Origin: Hedera helix
Lineage: Eukaryota; Streptophyta; Magnoliopsida; Apiales; Araliaceae
Direction: 5' to 3'
Assembly (NCBI GenBank): GCA_947179155.2
Contig: OX359275.1
Coordinates: forward strand, 41,401,898 to 41,465,897
Length of the DNA stretch: 64,000 nt
Shown here: piece by piece, positions 61,839-64,000 of the stretch
Position numbering within the stretch: the first letter of the stretch is position 1
Layout: each line of letters opens with the position of its first letter
Notes under the pieces: generated by a model
Databases searched by the model: none
What the model was told of the DNA's origin: nothing
Seen by the model: the letters and a program-made list of their open reading frames with translations, nothing else
Program-made: the position numbers and the translations under genes

Positions 61839-63389
61839 AACAGAGAAAGTCTAAAAGAAAGGCAGAGAGAGAAAAAGTTGAGAACTTTGCTTGAATGGGA
61901 GGAGAACTTTTCTTAATAGAGACAGGGAAGGCCTTTATATTAAGAGCTTTACTATGTATGATGATTTTGCTAATGATTCATACACTTATTTTTGTAAAAT
62001 GATAGAATTCATCACTTATACGATGGGTTCTACTATTTTTTATAAAGATCATTATATGGATAATTGAAAAACATTATTACTTACATTAATGTGTATATAA
62101 GCGTATACATGTATAGTCGTTGGATTAATGTATTAGTAGTGGTGGAAGGTGAGAATACAAGAGAAAAAAAATGGCCCAAATCCAAAAGGAGAGCAAACCG
62201 AATATAATGGTGGATAGCTGATGGGTGGCATTATACTGAGGTGAGGAAAAGCATGAATGGAAGAGTAGAGAGAAAAAGAGAGAAGAATAAGATTCTAGGT
62301 GTTAATGGTTAAGAAGACGAGAAGAACCCACAAGGGGATTAAACAGAGATAATGGCAGGGGATTAAACTGATAGACTGATAGTAGTAGAAAAGGGGATGT
62401 TCAATTTGTTTAGGACTCACTGGGTTTAAGGGATTAATTATGAGAAAATAATGTCCCACGGCGATCTGAAACAGAGAGAAGAGTGGGGACACTTAGTCAT
62501 GTACAATAGGTCAATTTGTACTGGTTTAATCTGAGTTTGTTAAGTTTTGATCGTTAACTAAGTTGAGTCGGGTTTTTGACTTTCGACCTATCGGTCAAGT
62601 CAGACCAGACTTAGAGCAAATGCGTCTACTGAGGCCTGCAGGCAAGGTCAAATCGGTCCGACCCATTCAAAAAAAATTTAATAATTTTAAATGTTATAAA
62701 AATATTAATTAAGATTTTAAACTTAATTGATATATTAATTAAAAATAATGTATTACAACTTATAAGTTACAACTTACAAATTATAATAATGAATAAAAAT
62801 ATTGTACAATTTTAAAAATATTTTATTATTTTATACTATCATTAATAAAATTATGAAAAGAATTTTTTTTATTATTATTATTATTTTATAAATAACTTTC
62901 TAGTTTTTACGCTAAGTATTTATTAAAATGAAGATGCAATGAAAAATCTGCAAAAAAGAGTAGGTTGCTAGCTAGGTAAAAAAAAAAATTATATATTACA
63001 CTACCCAATGTGTTTTCATAGATTTCTTTATTCGTATATAAACAAACATACATGAATAAACGTATTGAATATGTTAATTTTATTTGGTTTATTAAATGAG
63101 ATGTCACAAAGAGTAAGTTTTTGTCTGTAGTGGGAGAATTGAAGTAGCAAAGAAAAAAAATTGGTAGGGCGAGTCGGGCTTTGGGTAAATCAAGTTGAGC
63201 TTTTTGGCAAGCTAGGTCAGGTCAGATCTAAGCAAAAAAAAAGTGGTATGTTCGTGACCTTCAGGCCAGGCCAAGCCGAACTAGGCCGGGGCCAGATCGG
63301 ACCAAGGTTGGGCGGCCAGGCCGCAAGCCATTTATGCACCACCAGGGACAACTAATAAAGGAGAAAGAAGAGTTTGTGGAGTAATTTAG
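61839..63389. other. Kinase upstream region with a possible GGCC-rich hAT-like element
   Basis: The kinase leader is purine/pyrimidine rich (about 61839-61900). Around 62490-63345, ggcctgcaggc, gaccagac and ggccaggcc motifs at both edges of an AT-rich core recall the hAT-like element at 7906-8706; the left edge has tcatgtacaa, the right edge ttatgcaccacc. No target duplication found and no gene seen. Confidence 0.35.
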
Positions 63390-63740
63390 ATTGGGTTAAA
63401 TCACTTTTTTATTAATGTATTGAACATCAATTTATATATGTATTACATAACTTATTTTTTTACCATCATATTATTGTACTGGAATTAAATTGAATTTTCA
63501 ATCTAAGTCCGTTAAAAGTTAATAGACTGCTGACGTGGCATGTCACGTCAAATTTTATATGTTAAATTGATAGCGTGGCATGCCACGTCAGCAATCTGTT
63601 AACTTTTAACGGACTTAAACAAAAATTTTAATTTTTGTAAAAGAAATTCAGTACAATGATATGATCGTAAAAAAAATCAGCTCAGTATGCATATGTAAAA
63701 TAGTGTGTAGTACAATGATGAAAAAGTGATTTAACCCAAT
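63390..63740. mobile_element. MITE with nested palindrome
   Basis: 351 bp with inverted ends attgggttaaatcacttttt on both sides. Near its centre a second inverted pair (gttaaaagttaatagactgc against gttaacttttaacggac, and gacgtggcatgtcacgtc against gcgtggcatgccacgtc) adds further hairpins. No target duplication could be fixed; the superfamily is uncertain. Confidence 0.62.
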
Positions 63741-64000
63741 TGGGATTTGATATAATTAATTGAGCAATTGAAATACTTCCTCCACTTCTTGCATTAAATA
63801 TAAATTTGTTTCTTTTTTATTATTTTAATAAATTTTAAAAAGATAATATTGAGATTTTCTACTATTTTAATCAATTAGGAAAAATATTAATTGTATTTTT
63901 ATATTTTCTCTTAAAACGTCAATTAAAAAAATAGAGAAAATAATTAAAGAATAGTTAATCACTGCCCAAATCAAAGAAAAAGATGAATGATTATATTTGT

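Overview
The window is nuclear DNA of a flowering plant, very probably a eudicot. The evidence is spliced GT-AG genes, a pollen-type two-EF-hand polcalcin, a plant C2-domain (CAR-type) gene pair, a receptor-like cytoplasmic kinase, AT-rich introns and spacers, and dense plant transposons (Ty3/gypsy Tekay-type, MULE, CACTA, hAT and Tourist MITEs). The polcalcin looks closest to those of the olive order, but this is only an impression. No operon, CRISPR array, tRNA or rRNA gene was seen.

Layout. 1-5 kb: first CAR-type C2 gene (three exons, 165 aa). 5-22 kb: a second, tandem copy (167 aa) whose upstream region has been split. The piece matching the copy-1 core promoter now lies at about 7.85-8.78 kb, itself cut by a hAT-like element. 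The first exon lies about 8 kb further on, beyond a MULE transposon with inverted terminal repeats of roughly 500 bp that sits inside an older AT-rich element. 22.8-34.3 kb: a complete, very young Ty3/gypsy (Tekay/Del-like) retrotransposon with 3,283-bp LTRs, a 5-bp target duplication and one uninterrupted 1,548-aa polyprotein. 34-50 kb: gene-poor. It holds one small unrecognised plant gene (minus strand, about 37.5-37.9 kb), a CACTA end, a diverged solo LTR of the same retrotransposon family, and several MITEs.

50-64 kb: the gene-richer part. It contains a four-EF-hand calmodulin-like gene (minus), a decayed plastid-type fructokinase pseudogene (plus) broken by frameshifts, a stop and a Tourist-like MITE inserted in a coding exon, a polcalcin gene (plus), and a receptor-like cytoplasmic kinase gene (minus, six exons). 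The kinase has two suspicious splice junctions and a MITE filling most of intron 1.

How the parts relate: the CAR pair, the calmodulin-like protein and the polcalcin are all calcium-sensing genes, but nothing in the sequence shows that they work together. The main story is transposon remodelling: a promoter displaced from its gene, an exon split by a MITE, a splice acceptor apparently supplied by a MITE, and a recently active retrotransposon. I did not find a convincing new biological system. All comparisons were made by eye, without alignment or database search.
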